From Humulus lupulus (lineage: Eukaryota > Streptophyta > Magnoliopsida > Rosales > Cannabaceae): DNA of 64,000 nucleotides. The first letter of the stretch is position 1. Each line of letters starts with the position of its first letter. The position numbers were made by a program, and so were the translations under genes. The stretch lies in the NCBI RefSeq assembly GCF_963169125.1, contig NC_084795.1, positions 193,414,214 through 193,478,213 of the forward strand, in the 5' to 3' direction. This document shows positions 29,468 through 41,826 of the stretch, piece by piece. The notes beneath the pieces were generated by a model that saw nothing but the letters and a program-made list of their open reading frames with translations, did not search any database and was not told the origin of the DNA.

Positions 29468-32400
29468 TGTCACATCCCGTATTTTGAACATTGTTAATAG
29501 TCGGTTGGAGCCGGTGAAGAATTATGTGAAATATTATTTTGATAAATAATATTATGTGTGAATTTTATAGCCATAGTGCTAATTTGATAAAGGCTTTAGG
29601 CCTATCCAAAGAAAATTGGTCTTGGACCGAGGGGCAAATCCTAATAACGAAAAAATATCAGATTAGGAAAAGTAAGGAATAATATGGCATAAAAATATTT
29701 GGCAAGTGGTACTGTATAGTTGAGCTAGTAAAATTAAGAAAAATTGACTGAGGATTTAATTCCAATATACCGGGCTTAAGAATGGAAATTCTTGCCCAAG
29801 CATCTAAGGACATTTTGGTAAATTTGAGTAAATTACCAGAATTATGAGTTATATGACAAAATTTATTTTTGATCACATTTATTTTATTTTAGCTTGGAGA
29901 TATTTAAAAACTACAGGTTAAAAATTTGGTTAAATGTGGAGAGTGAAATTACCAAAGGACCCTTGAGTTCATTAGAAGTGAGTTAAAAGGGACAAGGGCA
30001 TTTTAGTCATTTCTAAAGGTGGAGAGAGGGTGTGATGGACAGCTAGGCTATGCCTTGGTGTACTCAAGTGTCTATGACACCTACCCTAGGAAGAGTAAGA
30101 AGCTACCTCACCCATTGGCTAAACCTCCAATCATTTCCCTCTTACACATCCAATCATTATTTCTTTTAATTTCTTTTTATTCCTCAGGAAAATAAAAATA
30201 GATCTCTCAATTCTTCTCCCCAAAACCGAGAGCTCCCCATGCCCTATGGCTGCCATTTTGTCTCCTCAAACTTAGGCACTCACTCTCCATTGAAGGGGAG
30301 AAGCTCAAGAGAACACCATGGAAGAGTAAGTTCGAACCCTGATCCATTTTTTTCTCCTCTCTTCCTCTTCAAACCCGAAATCATAAAGGGTTTTACTAAG
30401 CATTCATGTGATTCTAATGGCCATCCATGGCATGGATCTTGTATTCTAGGTTTCAAGAGAGGTGGTTCAAGTATAATCTCAAAGTTTGAAGCTTTTTAGT
30501 GATCTAGTGAAAACAAAGGTAAGGGTTCTAGAGTTTTTATGTTTTTTCACTCATCTCCATCTTCTACCCTAACACTCTTTAAAAAAAAATATGCATGTGG
30601 AACTATTGGGGCTCAGTTTGAGTGTATAGAACACAAGGAGGAAGTTTGAAAAGCTAAGGGAACCTCATCTCCAAGTGAGAACCATCAAAGGTAGAATTTT
30701 TGTTTGGTTCTAATGTATTTTTGGTTTATATTAGTAGATCTGGTTGTATAGACAATTTTATTGGTCTTTGGAGTTTATTTTGTGCTTGAGGTTTAGATAG
30801 GTTTATTTGTTGATTTGCATGCATGCATGTGGCTAGAGTTTTGCTAGTTGTGTTTCTTTTTGCTAGAATGTTTAAAAATGAATGCGGCCAAGTTTTCGTG
30901 GTCTGAATTCCAATGGATTAGATCGTGCCCTAATACCTCTGTTTTTGGAAATATTTTGTATGGTTGCATAGTTCTGGATGCGTACTTGAGTTTAGTCTTT
31001 GGGAAATCGAAAAAATGTGCTTTGAAACCTAAGTTATGAACGTTTTGGCATCTTGATGCAATCTGGAAAATTTCTGGGCAGCAAGCACTGTCCAGATTGT
31101 TATGAACATTGAACACGTTTTACTAAGCCAAAAGCCATAAAATTTGGTAAAAATGTTACTTTAAATATGTATAAGGTTCACATAAATATTTTAGAGGAAA
31201 ATGCAAAATGGTTTAAGATTAATGGTTTTTCAAAAATTTCCCTAATAAACTGAAAACAAAGTGTCTTACATTTTTTAATGGGTTTCCCTATCCTAAAAAT
31301 TATGAAATTTTGAGAGAAACTAAATTAGATATTATTAAAGATCCAGATCAAATGTTAGAAAGAACTGGGCTACAATGTAAGAGAAATAATTTTTCAAGGA
31401 ACCCTAAAAATCTGAGAAAAACTCCTGGGCAACAGGCACTGCTCATATTTATTTAAATGGTTTCATAGGTTTTTCCATCCTAAAAAATTATGAAAATTTG
31501 TGAGAAATTTTTTAAGATATCTATCAAGTCCCTGGTAAAATTTTATACTAAAATATGACACGGTTTAAGAGTAGTAATTTTTCTAAGTTGCTCTAAAAAC
31601 GGAGAAAATTAGTAATTTCGAACCTTAACAAAAAACGATTTTTGGGAGGTTAGTTCTCCTAACCTATATTGAATTTTTGACGTGAGCTTTCGCCTAGTTC
31701 CCATCAGTAGGACCCATACTATGTGAACGGGATTTTAAAGGGTTGTGGTTAGAGAACCAAACAAAGAATATGAGCTTAACAGCGATATTTTTATCACTTT
31801 AAAATGAATAGTGAAAAAGTTAGGTTCGGAATTGGAAATGAAGTTATTTTCAAAAATAGATAAAGTTTTGGATATCTAACCAATCCCAAATCAGCTTAAG
31901 TTTATTGAGAATTTATTTTTACCATTTTCTAAACACGGGGTCCAATTGCCCTTTCTTTTCGAAATGACGTAACAGAGATCATAGGTTGTGGATAAAAATG
32001 GTAATAATGGGAGTTTGGTTTTTATGGAACCCTTAAGAGAATGGGATCACATTGTCATATATTATTTGTAAAGGGTCAAAAAATGATATTTTGGTAAATG
32101 ATAGAAAACGGTAAACTTTCGTGAGAGGACGACAAGTTGGTATTTTTCTAAGATAAGAGTTGAGTAGAACTCCTTTTTCTAAAATACAAAATATGAGTTA
32201 TCCGATAAGAGAGTTCTCTATTTAATGAATATTAAGATGCACGGCACGAAGAATTTGTTGTGGTGAGGCCGATTTTCTCATATTACTATAAAGATTGAAA
32301 CGAAATCCAGCCTTATACACTTTAAGGTGTATAAAAGGCTATAGTATAAAGTCTCTAATAGAACGTTATTGCATGTGGATATCATAAAATGTTAACTATA

Positions 32401-32668
32401 ATAGTATGCCATAGTTTAATTCGAGTACATTGTATTAATTACAGTCACCACGAAGGGAAAAGCGGATAGCGGAGTTAAAAGATCCAACTGGAAACTAAGG
32501 ACTCCAAGTAAGTTAATCATTCTCTTTCTTGGCTACAACATGAATATACTATTGTGTGCTTGTAGTAGTAGATTACACTAGTTTTGTTTGGGTCATTAAG
32601 ACAGTGTATGTTTAATGCCTACTCTTGCAATGCTATCTCATTCTGCGGCTAAATGGTAAGTAGTTTTG
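29468..32668 (+). repeat. 3' LTR of Chr-1, left part
   Basis: It begins TGTCACATCCCGTATTTTGAAC immediately after the chromodomain stop and a short purine-containing stretch. It is AT-rich and without convincing genes; an 86-codon frame at 30239 is not supported. Near 32450-32510 it has GGAAAAGCGGATAGC and CCAAGTAAGTTAATC. At its right end AAATGGTAAGTAG resembles the start of the 32-34 bp array that continues at 53934. Confidence 0.7.
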
Positions 32669-32999
32669 TGTAATGCCCTACTTCCTTAGAGTCGTTACTA
32701 AGTGAGTTTAAAATGTGCATTTAACTCGCTAATCGAGGTGTGGATATCAAAAATCCACCAAAGAAAAAAAAAGGTTTCTAGTCCCTTAATGAAGTAAGCA
32801 GCTAAGGGGCACCAAAGGCGTCAAGTACGCGATGGAGGCAGAAGGTTATTACAGGCCACCAAAATGTCAGACATTCGCTGGGCCCTAGGCCTCACGAGGT
32901 CATTCTAGACCTCCAAGCCGCATCAACTCATAAGACGCCTCTATCACGCACACATAGCCCATAGCCATGCCCCTCGGAGTCAAGGCCCCAGCCTCGCGA

Positions 33000-33790
33000 G
33001 ACACCTCCACTTCGCGCAGCACCCAGCTGCACCTCGCACATGGGCCTCGTGGACACCACTCCGGCAGCACCTAGCTGTGCCTCGCACATGGCCCTCATGG
33101 ACACCACTTCGCGTAGCACCCAGCTGCGCCTCGCGCATTGGCCTCACGGACACCACTCCGGCAGCACCCAGTTGTGTCTCACGCATGCAACACCTCACGC
33201 ACCACGGCTAGCCTCGTTCCGAGGGTCTCGCACCATGTGTCTCGCGCCAAGTGAGGCGCGCTTAGTCTCGCCCCAAGGTGTCCCACATCATGGACCTCGC
33301 ATTAAGAATACATCTACCACCTAGGAGGTTTCCCATGCCTCGCCCAGGTATGTGCCTCGCGGATCCCAAGCACCTAACCTCGCCTCGCGCATTCAGGCAC
33401 GCCTAGGAGGTGCCTCGGACCCGCACGCACATGGGTCTCGTGCCCACGCAGACAGGGGTCTCGCGCCCGCATGCGCATGGGCCTTGTGCCCACGTGCACC
33501 AAGACCTAACGCCAAGGGCCTCATGGTTTCCCCAAAGCATCTCGCGCCCTTAAGGGCCTCGTGAGACATGGCTTCCCCAAAGCAGCACGCATCCTTAAGG
33601 GCCTCGCAAGACGTAGCCTCCCCAAAGCATCTCGTGTCCTTAGGGGCCTTGCAAGATGTAGCCTCCCCAAAGCATCTCGCGTCCTTAGTGGCCTCACAAG
33701 ACATAGCCTCCCAAAGCGTATCGTGTCCTTAAGGGCCTCGCGAGACATGGCCTCCCCAAAGCGTCTCAAGACATGGCCTCCACTAAACAC
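33000..33790. repeat. GC-rich repeat blocks in the solo Tat LTR
   Basis: Two arrays are present. At 33000-33190 blocks with CACTCCGGCAGCACCCAGCT and GCCTCGCGCA alternate. At 33530-33780 a ~46-bp unit (CTCCCCAAAGCATCTCGCGT then CCTTAAGGGCCTCGCAAGAC) repeats about five to six times. Long open frames across the arrays are compositional. Confidence 0.85.
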
Positions 33791-34343
33791 CCCTCGGCTA
33801 CACACCAAGGGCCTCGCAATTGTGGGGGCTACAAAGCGATGGTCTCGCAAGGTGAGATCCTAATCTCATTCGTAGGCATCATGCCTCATTGCACATGCAG
33901 CAGGCCTCGTTGAAGAGGCCTTACCTCTCTTCCTCAGATAAGTGTCACCAATGGGGCACCACTATCCCTGTGAGTCCCATGAGATTAAAAGTCAGAAAGG
34001 GTCTCACAATGATTTGACATGAAGTTAGAAGAGATACGGAATGAGCCTACAGACCAAGAACAGTTAGAGTACAGATACAGTGTCCACGCCAGACAGGTAG
34101 TGGTAGTACAAAAATGGTACATGGTCAGGACTCCCTCAGCACGCTTATGAGATTGTACCCGACAAGTAGTGGAGGCATAATATCATACCAAGACATGGGT
34201 ACTTTTGCAGACCCTTGACACGTACTAGAGCATACCACCACTCTTCCAACACCACTATAACCTTTGCTATTACCCTGATAGTGTTTTCATGTACTATTTT
34301 GTCCCGAGGGACCACCATGTATAAAGGGCCATTAGAGCCCAAC

Positions 34344-34351
34344 TATAAATA
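34344..34351 (+). promoter_or_regulatory. TATA box of the solo Tat LTR
   Basis: TATAAATA follows GGGCCATTAGAGCCCAAC, the shared promoter context of the Tat LTRs in this window. Confidence 0.65.
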
Positions 34352-36643
34352 AAGCTTAACCCGTCAAAATGAAGGGTTGGAAAATTCATTGTACACTGAG
34401 GCTATTGAGCAATATACAAAGGCTTACTCCATTGTTGATCTACATTTTACTTTTCCTTAAGCTTATTCTAAGTTCTTATCTAAATATAAATATCTTCATA
34501 CTTATCTTTGAGTTTTCTGATCTGATTTTGTTGACGAGAATTCACCGTCAACACAAGGTTTTAAGACAAAAGTGTAATTAAACCATAAACAGAGTCATAA
34601 ACTTTGAAAATAATTCCATTTACTGAAAATCATAAGACGTTTAACATTTGGGATCCCAAAATACTGTTTAGAAATATTTACAACTAAAAAATATAACTAA
34701 AGTCGGCTAAAGGACAAAATCTAGGTTTAGTACAACCATCTCCCAAAAACACCCCTGGACGTGGTAGCCAGACAGGCCAAACATGTACGCACTGCTTCAT
34801 GCTCTCCGTACTCATGGTAGGTCGACTTTCCCCTTGCCCTTACCTGCACCACAAAGCACACATGAGCCAAGGCCCAGCAAGAAAACCCTCACAAGCAGAT
34901 AACATATGCATATTAAACACTTAACATATAAACAAGCCATCATCAGGCTAACCACATACAACCATGTCGTCCCAGGCGCTTTACCAGGCCTTGGGTTCGC
35001 GGTCCACACCGTGAGGATATCCCAAGCATCCTTTAGGGTCTTACCCTAGCAACTCGCACTCCACGTGCTAAATGCTACTCCCGGCCCCTTGCCATTCTTG
35101 ACCATGCCACTCTCGGCCTTCGCCGTTCCCGGCCCTCGCCGTTCCCGGCACTTCCCGTTCATTCACTTATATGCACACATAGCATAATTCAGTAGATACT
35201 TAAACATGAACAAACTCAATCAAAAGTTCTACGCCCTTCAACACAATCATATAGGGTCATGCCCCATAACACAAGCTCTACGGGTACAACAGTTTTCTTA
35301 CCTGTGTCCCGAGCTTTCAAAGCACCGATATCCCGAGCACAATCCCCTAGTCCGAGCCTCGCTGAAACCCTAGTCACAACATATCAACAATATCCATCCA
35401 TCAAGTTCTAATCCATTAAATAACTTTGGGTCATAATTCTAGTCTCCGAGACCTTGAATTTTATCAATACGGGTGATAAAATCCATCCCGAGCCTTAACC
35501 TTTGAATTCCCAAGCCTAAAATCTCTTTGAAGCCCGAAATCATGCACTAAGAGTAGCGGCCCCATGAGGCCATGTTGCGGCCCGCCCCCAACCAGTGACC
35601 AACCACAAAATAGGGCAGGCACGCCATGGCTCAAGCAAGGGCATGTCGTGGCCCACCCATCTTCCTGGCCACCAAAATGCTCAAAAGGGCTGCAACTCAG
35701 CAAGAACAACGTCGCAGCCCGACCCTTCGAACCCAGAAAAATCCTCCATTTTTGCCACGCAAAACCCAGCCAATTTAACCCAAAATCAACCCAATAATCC
35801 CACTCAACCATCACAACATTTCCAGAGTGATCCTAGCAGCAAAACCCAACAAAAACTAACCCCAAAACTCACCCAAAACATCAAGAGCAATTCACCACTT
35901 TACTCACATGCAAACTCTAAAATACCAGCAGCTATTCAACATATCTCAACACATTTAAAAGCTTACCTTAGGCTAAATTGAGTTCCTGAATTAGGTCCTG
36001 AAGCTCCAAGCTTCTAGCTCCCAAAATCCCAGCTCAAAAACCTTAATCTTTGGTTAGCTTCCACCAAAACTCACTAAGCCTCCAAGAGAGATAAGGGAAT
36101 CCGAGATATGGAGAAAAAGAGGGTTAGTTTAGAGAATTATGAGTTTTTCCTATGTTTTGTTTTATTTAACTTAGTCTCTAAGGTTACCTCAAGGGCTTGG
36201 GGTAGCAAAAACGTCCCAGAGGGAAAAATGTTAAATTTCCCCAATATTCCCTCCTAAACATTCTAACCTCAAATATATCTCCAAATATTTATTTCCATAA
36301 CCCGATAACCCCATAAAACATCTAATACCCGAAATACCCCTCGACTTGCCCCAAGTCGGATTTTCGACCCCGTTGTGACTTTATGGCTAACAGCTCCCTA
36401 GGACTGTGCAACACAGATATATCACAGTTATTACAATTATCACATTTATGCCCTCACCAGGCTAAAGTTACAAACATGACCCTAATAACCAAATGGGGCC
36501 CACATGCATATTTAATTCACTCAAACATGCATTTCTTATCACATACTCACACAAATTCATAAATTAGCATAATAAATCACTTATTTCCCTCTAGGCATGC
36601 TAATCAAGACCCTAAGCCTTATTAGCAAATTTGGGTCATTACA

Positions 36644-36655
36644 ACTATCCCCTCC
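36644..36655 (-). promoter_or_regulatory. Polypurine tract of Chr-3
   Basis: GGAGGGGATAGT on the minus strand directly precedes the 3' LTR. Chr-2 has the identical tract at 47251-47262. Confidence 0.85.
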
Positions 36656-36867
36656 TTACAGAAATTTCATCCTCGAAATTACATGAACAACTTGGGATAC
36701 CGCTACCGCATCACTGATTCAAGTTCCCATGTCGCTTCTTCAACCTTGTTGTTCCTCCACAGCACTTTCACCAAGGCGATGGTCTTGCTCCGCAAGACTT
36801 TATCCTTCCGGTCAAGAATCTGAATCGGCTTCTCCTCATTAGACAAATCCTGGCCCAGATCCAAATT
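36656..36867 (-). pseudogene. Chr-3 chromodomain
   Basis: Minus-strand reading EEKPIQILDRKDKVLRSKTI, ALVKVLWRN and KVEEATWELES matches the chromodomain-type tail of Tekay/Del integrases (W and E residues in the VEEATWE core). A stop lies near the end before YPKLF. It follows integrase without a gap. Confidence 0.82.
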
Positions 36868-37995
36868 CTAATAACTCAGTACATGCATTGAATCTGATAC
36901 ATACTTTCGAAGCATGGATACATGAAAAACATTATGAACCCCTGATAAGTCTGGAGGCATTACCAACCTGTAAGCTAGCTCTCCAACCCGTTCCAGAATC
37001 TCGAAGGGGCTTACAAACCTAGGGCTTAGCTTTCCCCGAACACCGAACCGTTTCACTCCCCTCAATGGTGAAACCCTAAGAAACACATGGTCACTAACCT
37101 GAAACTCTACGCTTCTGCGGCTCAAGTCGGAGTAACTCTTCTGGCAACTCTGGGAGGCGAGCATTCGATCTCTAATCTTCTCAATCGCTTCATTGCTCTT
37201 CTGAACCATCTCATGACCCAAATAATTCCTCTCACCCGTCTCATCCCAATGGATAGGTGATCTGCACTTCCTCTCATAAAGCATATCATACGGAGCCACT
37301 CTAATAGTAGTCTGATAATTGTTATTATACGAGAAGTCAATCAGAGGGAGATACTTGCTCCAAGATCCCCCAAAATCTAGCACACAAGCTCGTAGCATGT
37401 CCTCCAGTATTCTAATCGTTCTCTCAGACTGTCCATCTGTCTGAGGATGATAAGATGTACTAAACCGTAATTGTGTGCCCATAACCTTCTACAGACTCTC
37501 CCAAAACTTAGTGGTGAAGGTGGGGTCCCTGTCGGATACTATCGACCTTGGAGCCCCATGAAGTCGAACAATTTCCTTCACATATAATTCAGCATATTGC
37601 TCCACACTATAAGTCACCCTGACAGGTAAAAAGTGGGCGGACTTGGTGTACCTATCCACAATCACCCACACCGAGTCATGCTATCACATGGTCTTCGGCA
37701 AACCAACCACAAAGTCCATGGTGATATCTTCCAACTTCCACTCTGGAATCCCCAGAGGCTGCAGCAACCCTGCTCGCCTCTAATATTCAGCCTTCACCTG
37801 TTGACAAGTTATGCACTTGGTCACATAATCCACCACATCCCTCTTCATTTCCAATCACCAATACAAAGCTCTCAGATCTTGGTACATCTTCGTCGTACCT
37901 GGATGTAAGGAATAAGGAGTGGTATGCGATTCATCTAAGATCTCCCGCCGGATATCAAAATCCACTAGAACACAGATCTGACCCTTGTACTTCAG
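36868..37995 (-). pseudogene. Chr-3 integrase
   Basis: From right to left: DIRREILDESHTTPYSLHPG and the CxxC-containing ITCQQVKAE (zinc finger), the MDFVVGLP-like start, WVIVDRYTKSAHFLPVR (first Asp), GAPRSIVSDRDPTF (second Asp), STSYHPQTDGQSERTIR (Glu), KCRSPIHWDE, GKLSPRFVSPFEILERVGELAYRL and VHNVFHVSMLRKYV. The open pieces are 204 and 60 codons, separated by a stop between 37482 and 37489; other stops lie upstream. It shows the complete length that Chr-2 has lost. Confidence 0.88.
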
Positions 37996-38700
37996 TCACC
38001 CCATCTCCGAGATAAACAAGTCCTTAGCCGCTCCGACTAAGACGTTCTCTCTATGACCTCTCAACTGGGAATCCTTCCCCTGCGCTTTCTTGATCCTCTC
38101 AAGGAGTGTAGACTGAAGAGTGATGTTGGCTAATCGACCAACCACCAACTCTATACCCACTCTAGTCATCTCCTTAGCTAGCTTATCGGATACCTGTCTT
38201 GAACTGAAAAACTGTCCTGGGCCTTTCCGACTCAATGCATCAGCCACTACATTAGCCTTCCTAGGATGGTATAGGATATCATAATCATAATCCTTAACCA
38301 ACTCTAGCCACTGCCTCTGGTCCATATTCAGATCCTTCTGAGTGAAGAAGTACTTCAAACTCTTATGGTCGGTGTATATCTTGCACTTCTCACCACACAG
38401 ATAATGTCTCCAAATCTTAAGGCGAATACCACCGCTGCCAACTCCAGATCATGCGTGGGATATCTCTGCTCATACTCCTTTAGCTATCTCAATGCGTAGG
38501 CTATCACCTTACCAGCTTGCATCAGCACACACCCTAAACCTTGCCTGGAAGCATCACAATAAACCACAAACTTCTCATTATCTGTCGGCATACTCAACAC
38601 TGGCGCGGTGATTAGTTTCCGCTTTAACTCAATGAAGTGGTTCTCACATCAGTCTATCCAAACATACTTTGTCTTCTTCTTTGTGAATTTTGTCAACGAC
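37996..38700 (-). pseudogene. Chr-3 RT end and RNase H
   Basis: After the Chr-2 insertion point the reading is [69 protein letters not shown], a frameshift, then [31 protein letters not shown] and [20 protein letters not shown]. It includes the RNase H catalytic CDAS region. Removal of Chr-2 joins it to RRFFEW-SRIAT on the other side. Confidence 0.85.
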
Positions 38701-38705
38701 GTAGT
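38701..38705. repeat. Target-site duplication of Chr-2, left copy
   Basis: GTAGT here pairs with GTAGC at 48969-48973. Confidence 0.75.
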
Positions 38706-40417
38706 TGTAACACCCCAATTTGCTAATAAGGCTTAGGACCTTGATTAGCGTGGCTGGAGGGCAATAAGTGAATTAACATGTTAATATATGAAATTTAATG
38801 AATATGTGATTAGAATGCATGTTTAGGTGATATAAATATGCATGTGGGCCCCGTTTGTATGTTAGGGGTAAAATGGTAATTTTAGCCCGCTGAGGGCATA
38901 AATGTGATAATTGTATTATATGATTAGTACCACGTGTGAGTGGTGATATTATTGTGATACATGTGCTGAGACGGTCCTAGGTGGCTAATTAGTTTAAAAG
39001 TCACAACGGGTTAAAATCCCCGGCTCGGGAGGAGCCTAGGGGTATTTTGAGAATTTTATACTTTGAGTTAGTGAGCTAATAGTTAATGGTAATTGAGTGA
39101 CCATTAGTAACCATTAAGAGTAACAGAATTTAGAAAAGGAAAATGGTACAATTGTAGAAAAGGTTAAATGGCAGAAATTCCCTTGAGGTTTAGCTAGGAA
39201 AGGATTTTGAGAGAGGGGTAAAGTGGTCTTTTGGCAAAGGTTAGATAGCTTTAGCTGAGGGAAAGGATGAATCACGTTTTACACTTAGTCGTATTTGGTT
39301 TATGCTGGAATTTGAAAGAGAAAACTAGAAGAAAAGGGAATCAAGAAGGAAGCTGAAATTTGGAACCTAGGAGGAGAGTCAAGAAGCTCGATGCAACTAA
39401 AGTCAAGTATAGGCTAAGATTGTTCAGAGTTTGGTAATCAAGGGGAGAGTGGCTTGAAGCTGGGATTGGAGAGAGTTCAAGCTTAATTCTTGTTTGAGGT
39501 TTTCAGAGAGGCTCGGGATAGAGGACCGTGTTTGTGACTTTGGTGCATTGTAAAGCTCGGGATACAGGTAAGAAAACTGTAGTACCCGTAGAGCAGGGCA
39601 TGGGCCTATAAGTGTTGTTGCAAGGCATGTCCCTAGATTATTACATGTTAGGGTGTAGCCTTGATTGAATTGTTATATGATTGAATGTTGTTTAAGTTAA
39701 GCAATATGTGGTTATAGTTGAATGAACGGCAAAGAAGCCGAGAACGGCAAGGAGCCGGGAACAGTAAAGGGCCGAAAACGGCAGAGGTCGAGAACGGCAG
39801 TGGGGCCGAGAGTAACATTTGGCACGTGGAGTGCATACCACCAGGGTGAGACCCCAATGGATACATGGGATATCCTTACGGTGAGGACTGGGATCCTAGG
39901 CTTTGGTAATGCTTCTGGGATGGCATGGCCGTATATGTTTAGTCTGATGGTCTATCTGTTTATCTGTGGATTAAATGATATAATGATTATATAATATGCA
40001 TATGTTATGTGTTGTTTGAGTTTTCTTGCTGGGCTTTGGCTCACGGGTGCTCTGTGTTGCAGGTAAGGGCAAGGAAAAAGTCAACCAGCCATGAGTACGG
40101 AGAGCGTGGGGTGGCGCGTACATGTTTGGCCTGCCCGACTGTTTTGGTTGGGGGAATTTTGAGAAATGGTTGTATTAAACTCTAATTTTTATGGTTAATT
40201 ACCTGTAAACCTATTTTGAAATTGTAAATATTTTATAAATTGTTTTTTGGGATCCTAAATATAAGACACTTGAAATTTTCAATGAATTAAGTAGTTTTCA
40301 AAGATTACAGCCTTGATTTCTGTTTAATCACACTTTTGTTCTAAAATCCTCGTTTAGCAAGTTAATTGAACATTTTAAACTCACTTAGTAACGGCTCTAA
40401 GGTAGTAGGGCGTTACA
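38706..40417 (+). repeat. 5' LTR of Chr-2
   Basis: 1712 bp from TGTAACACCCCAATTTGC to GGGCGTTACA. It contains the CGGCAAGGAGCCGGGAACGG block near 39750 and GCTGGGCTTTGGCTCACGGG near 40030, hallmarks of the family. Confidence 0.95.
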
Positions 40418-40420
40418 ACT

Positions 40421-40432
40421 TGGTATCAGAAC
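40421..40432 (+). promoter_or_regulatory. Primer binding site of Chr-2
   Basis: TGGTATCAGAAC follows the LTR by three bases and resembles the tRNA-iMet site TGGTATCAGAGC. Confidence 0.85.
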
Positions 40433-40658
40433 GAGCCAATGTTTATTGGTTCTAGAGATTGACCGAACATGTACGCTCGCTGCCATTGAAAAGCTCGACT
40501 CATGGTTGATTGGTATGGTTTATTATTATGATTGAATATGTGCTTGAATGCCATGTTTGCCTGTTTAGTTTGAAAAGCTCGGCATGGCCCGTTGTGTGTT
40601 ATATGTTATTTGTATGTTATCTGGATTGTTGATCTTGGTTGGTTATTGAGAATGGGAG

Positions 40659-41810
40659 GTGGAATTGGATTTTGTTATCATGCCTGATTGCAGGCATATA
40701 GTTGTAATTCCTCGGCAATCATCTAGACTCCGCGGCAACAGATCCGAGGATGACAATCAGGGTCAGGACCCTCCACCTGCCCCACAGAATTGGCAGCAGA
40801 TACTAGTCGAAATGGAGGCAAGATTGCAGAGAACGGAGGAAGAACTTCGTCAGATGAGGCAGCAGGCCCCTTCACAGGTCACAGGGTTACCAATTCAGCA
40901 GAATGTAGCGCCAGTGCCGGTTCAGCCTGTGGTTGAGAACATGTGGGAACCTTTGTATGAATGATTCAGAAAGCAGCAACCTCCTACCTTTGAGGGTGGA
41001 TCAGACCCACTGCGGGGGCGAGCAGTGGATGAATATGATTTCCTTAATCTTACATTTCAAGAGGGTTGAAGGAAATTAAAGGGTGGCTTGTGCTAGCTAC
41101 ATTCTTAGAGAGGATGCCTGCATCTGGTGGGATGTAGTGAGTCAGCGGAGGAATGTTACAGTTATGACTTGGGAAGAATTTAAGAGTATCTTTAATGAGA
41201 AATACTACAGCGTAGCAGTTCGAGCTGCTAAGGTTGATTAGTTTATCAACCTGACTCAGAACAGGTTATCAGTTACTGAGTATGCCCTGAGATTTGACAG
41301 ACTGGCGAAGTTTGCGCCAGACCTAGTGCCGACGGATGCGGCCAGGAGAGATAGATTCATACGGGGGTTGAATGTGATGATCGCTCGTGATGTGAATATT
41401 ACCTTAAATTCAGAGACTACTACCTATGCTCAAGTGGTGGATAATGCCCTTACTACAGAGAGGGCTGAGGATCAGATATGGAAAGATAGCGTCATTAGTT
41501 GCAATGCCAGGAGGACGATGCCTCCTTTTATTGGGTCTAGTTAGGGCAATGGCCCCAGTGATTAGAAAAGAAGAGTTCCAGATTCATTTGTTCCTCCTAG
41601 TTCTGATAAGAGGGTACGAGGTTCTGTTTGTGGCCGTCAGGGCTGAGGTGACAACTGGAGGAGTTTTCCAGTGTGCCTTTGATGCAGACGACGACATCAG
41701 GGTAAGTGCCAAATTAGGGCATGTTTTATTTGTGGGAGTGCCAACCATCTGAAGAGAGACTGCCCACAAGCTAAGAAAGAGGAGCCAAAGCTGGGAGACA
41801 GTCTCACTCC
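40659..41810 (+). pseudogene. Chr-2 gag
   Basis: The frame shows IPRQSSRLRGNRSEDD, the heptad stretch LVEMEARLQRTEEELRQMRQQ, and VVENMWEPLYE, then a TGA (40962-40964) where Chr-3 has Arg. The capsid-like part follows (PPTFEGGSDPLR, WWDVV, TWEEFKSIFNEKYYS, VPTDAARRDRFIRGLNV). A CCHC knuckle is read at [14 protein letters not shown] near 41725-41765. Several stops and a frameshift around 41030-41100 break it. Confidence 0.85.
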
Positions 41811-41826
41811 TGCCAGGGTATTTGCT

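Larger units (their letters stand above)
32739..34553 (+). mobile_element. Solo Tat-type LTR (Tat-4 family)
   Basis: It begins TGTGGATATCAAAAATCCACC and ends CACCGTCAACA, with the Tat-4 LTR landmarks in order (TTTCTAGTCCCTTAA, AAGCAGCTAAGGGGCACCAA, GC-rich block, TATAAATA at 34344-34351). It is flanked by CGAGG (32734-32738) and CAAGG (34554-34558), a duplication with one transition. Removing it restores the TCGAGGTTTTAAGAC sequence seen at 51868. Confidence 0.92.
32669..36643 (-). repeat. 3' LTR of Chr-3 (split by a solo Tat LTR)
   Basis: On the plus strand it runs from TGTAATGCCCTAC to GGGTCATTACA, matching 51796-53933 along its length. A 1815-bp Tat-type LTR interrupts it at 32739-34553. 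Confidence 0.9.

Noticed and set aside
30239..30499. Possible host gene of 86 codons in the Chr-1 3' LTR
   Set aside because: No domain, repeated splice-like GT/AG sites but no supporting motif; the region is LTR by position and flanks.
32928..33863. Repetitive open frames on both strands in GC-rich DNA
   Set aside because: Same reason: LTR minisatellite, no recognisable domain.
35464..35981. Open frames of 116-128 codons on both strands
   Set aside because: They lie within the Chr-3 3' LTR; the corresponding 5' LTR frames are broken differently, so no conserved protein.
40421..40440. tRNA gene fragment near the primer site
   Set aside because: It is only the 12-base complement to the tRNA-iMet 3' end next to an LTR, not a tRNA gene.
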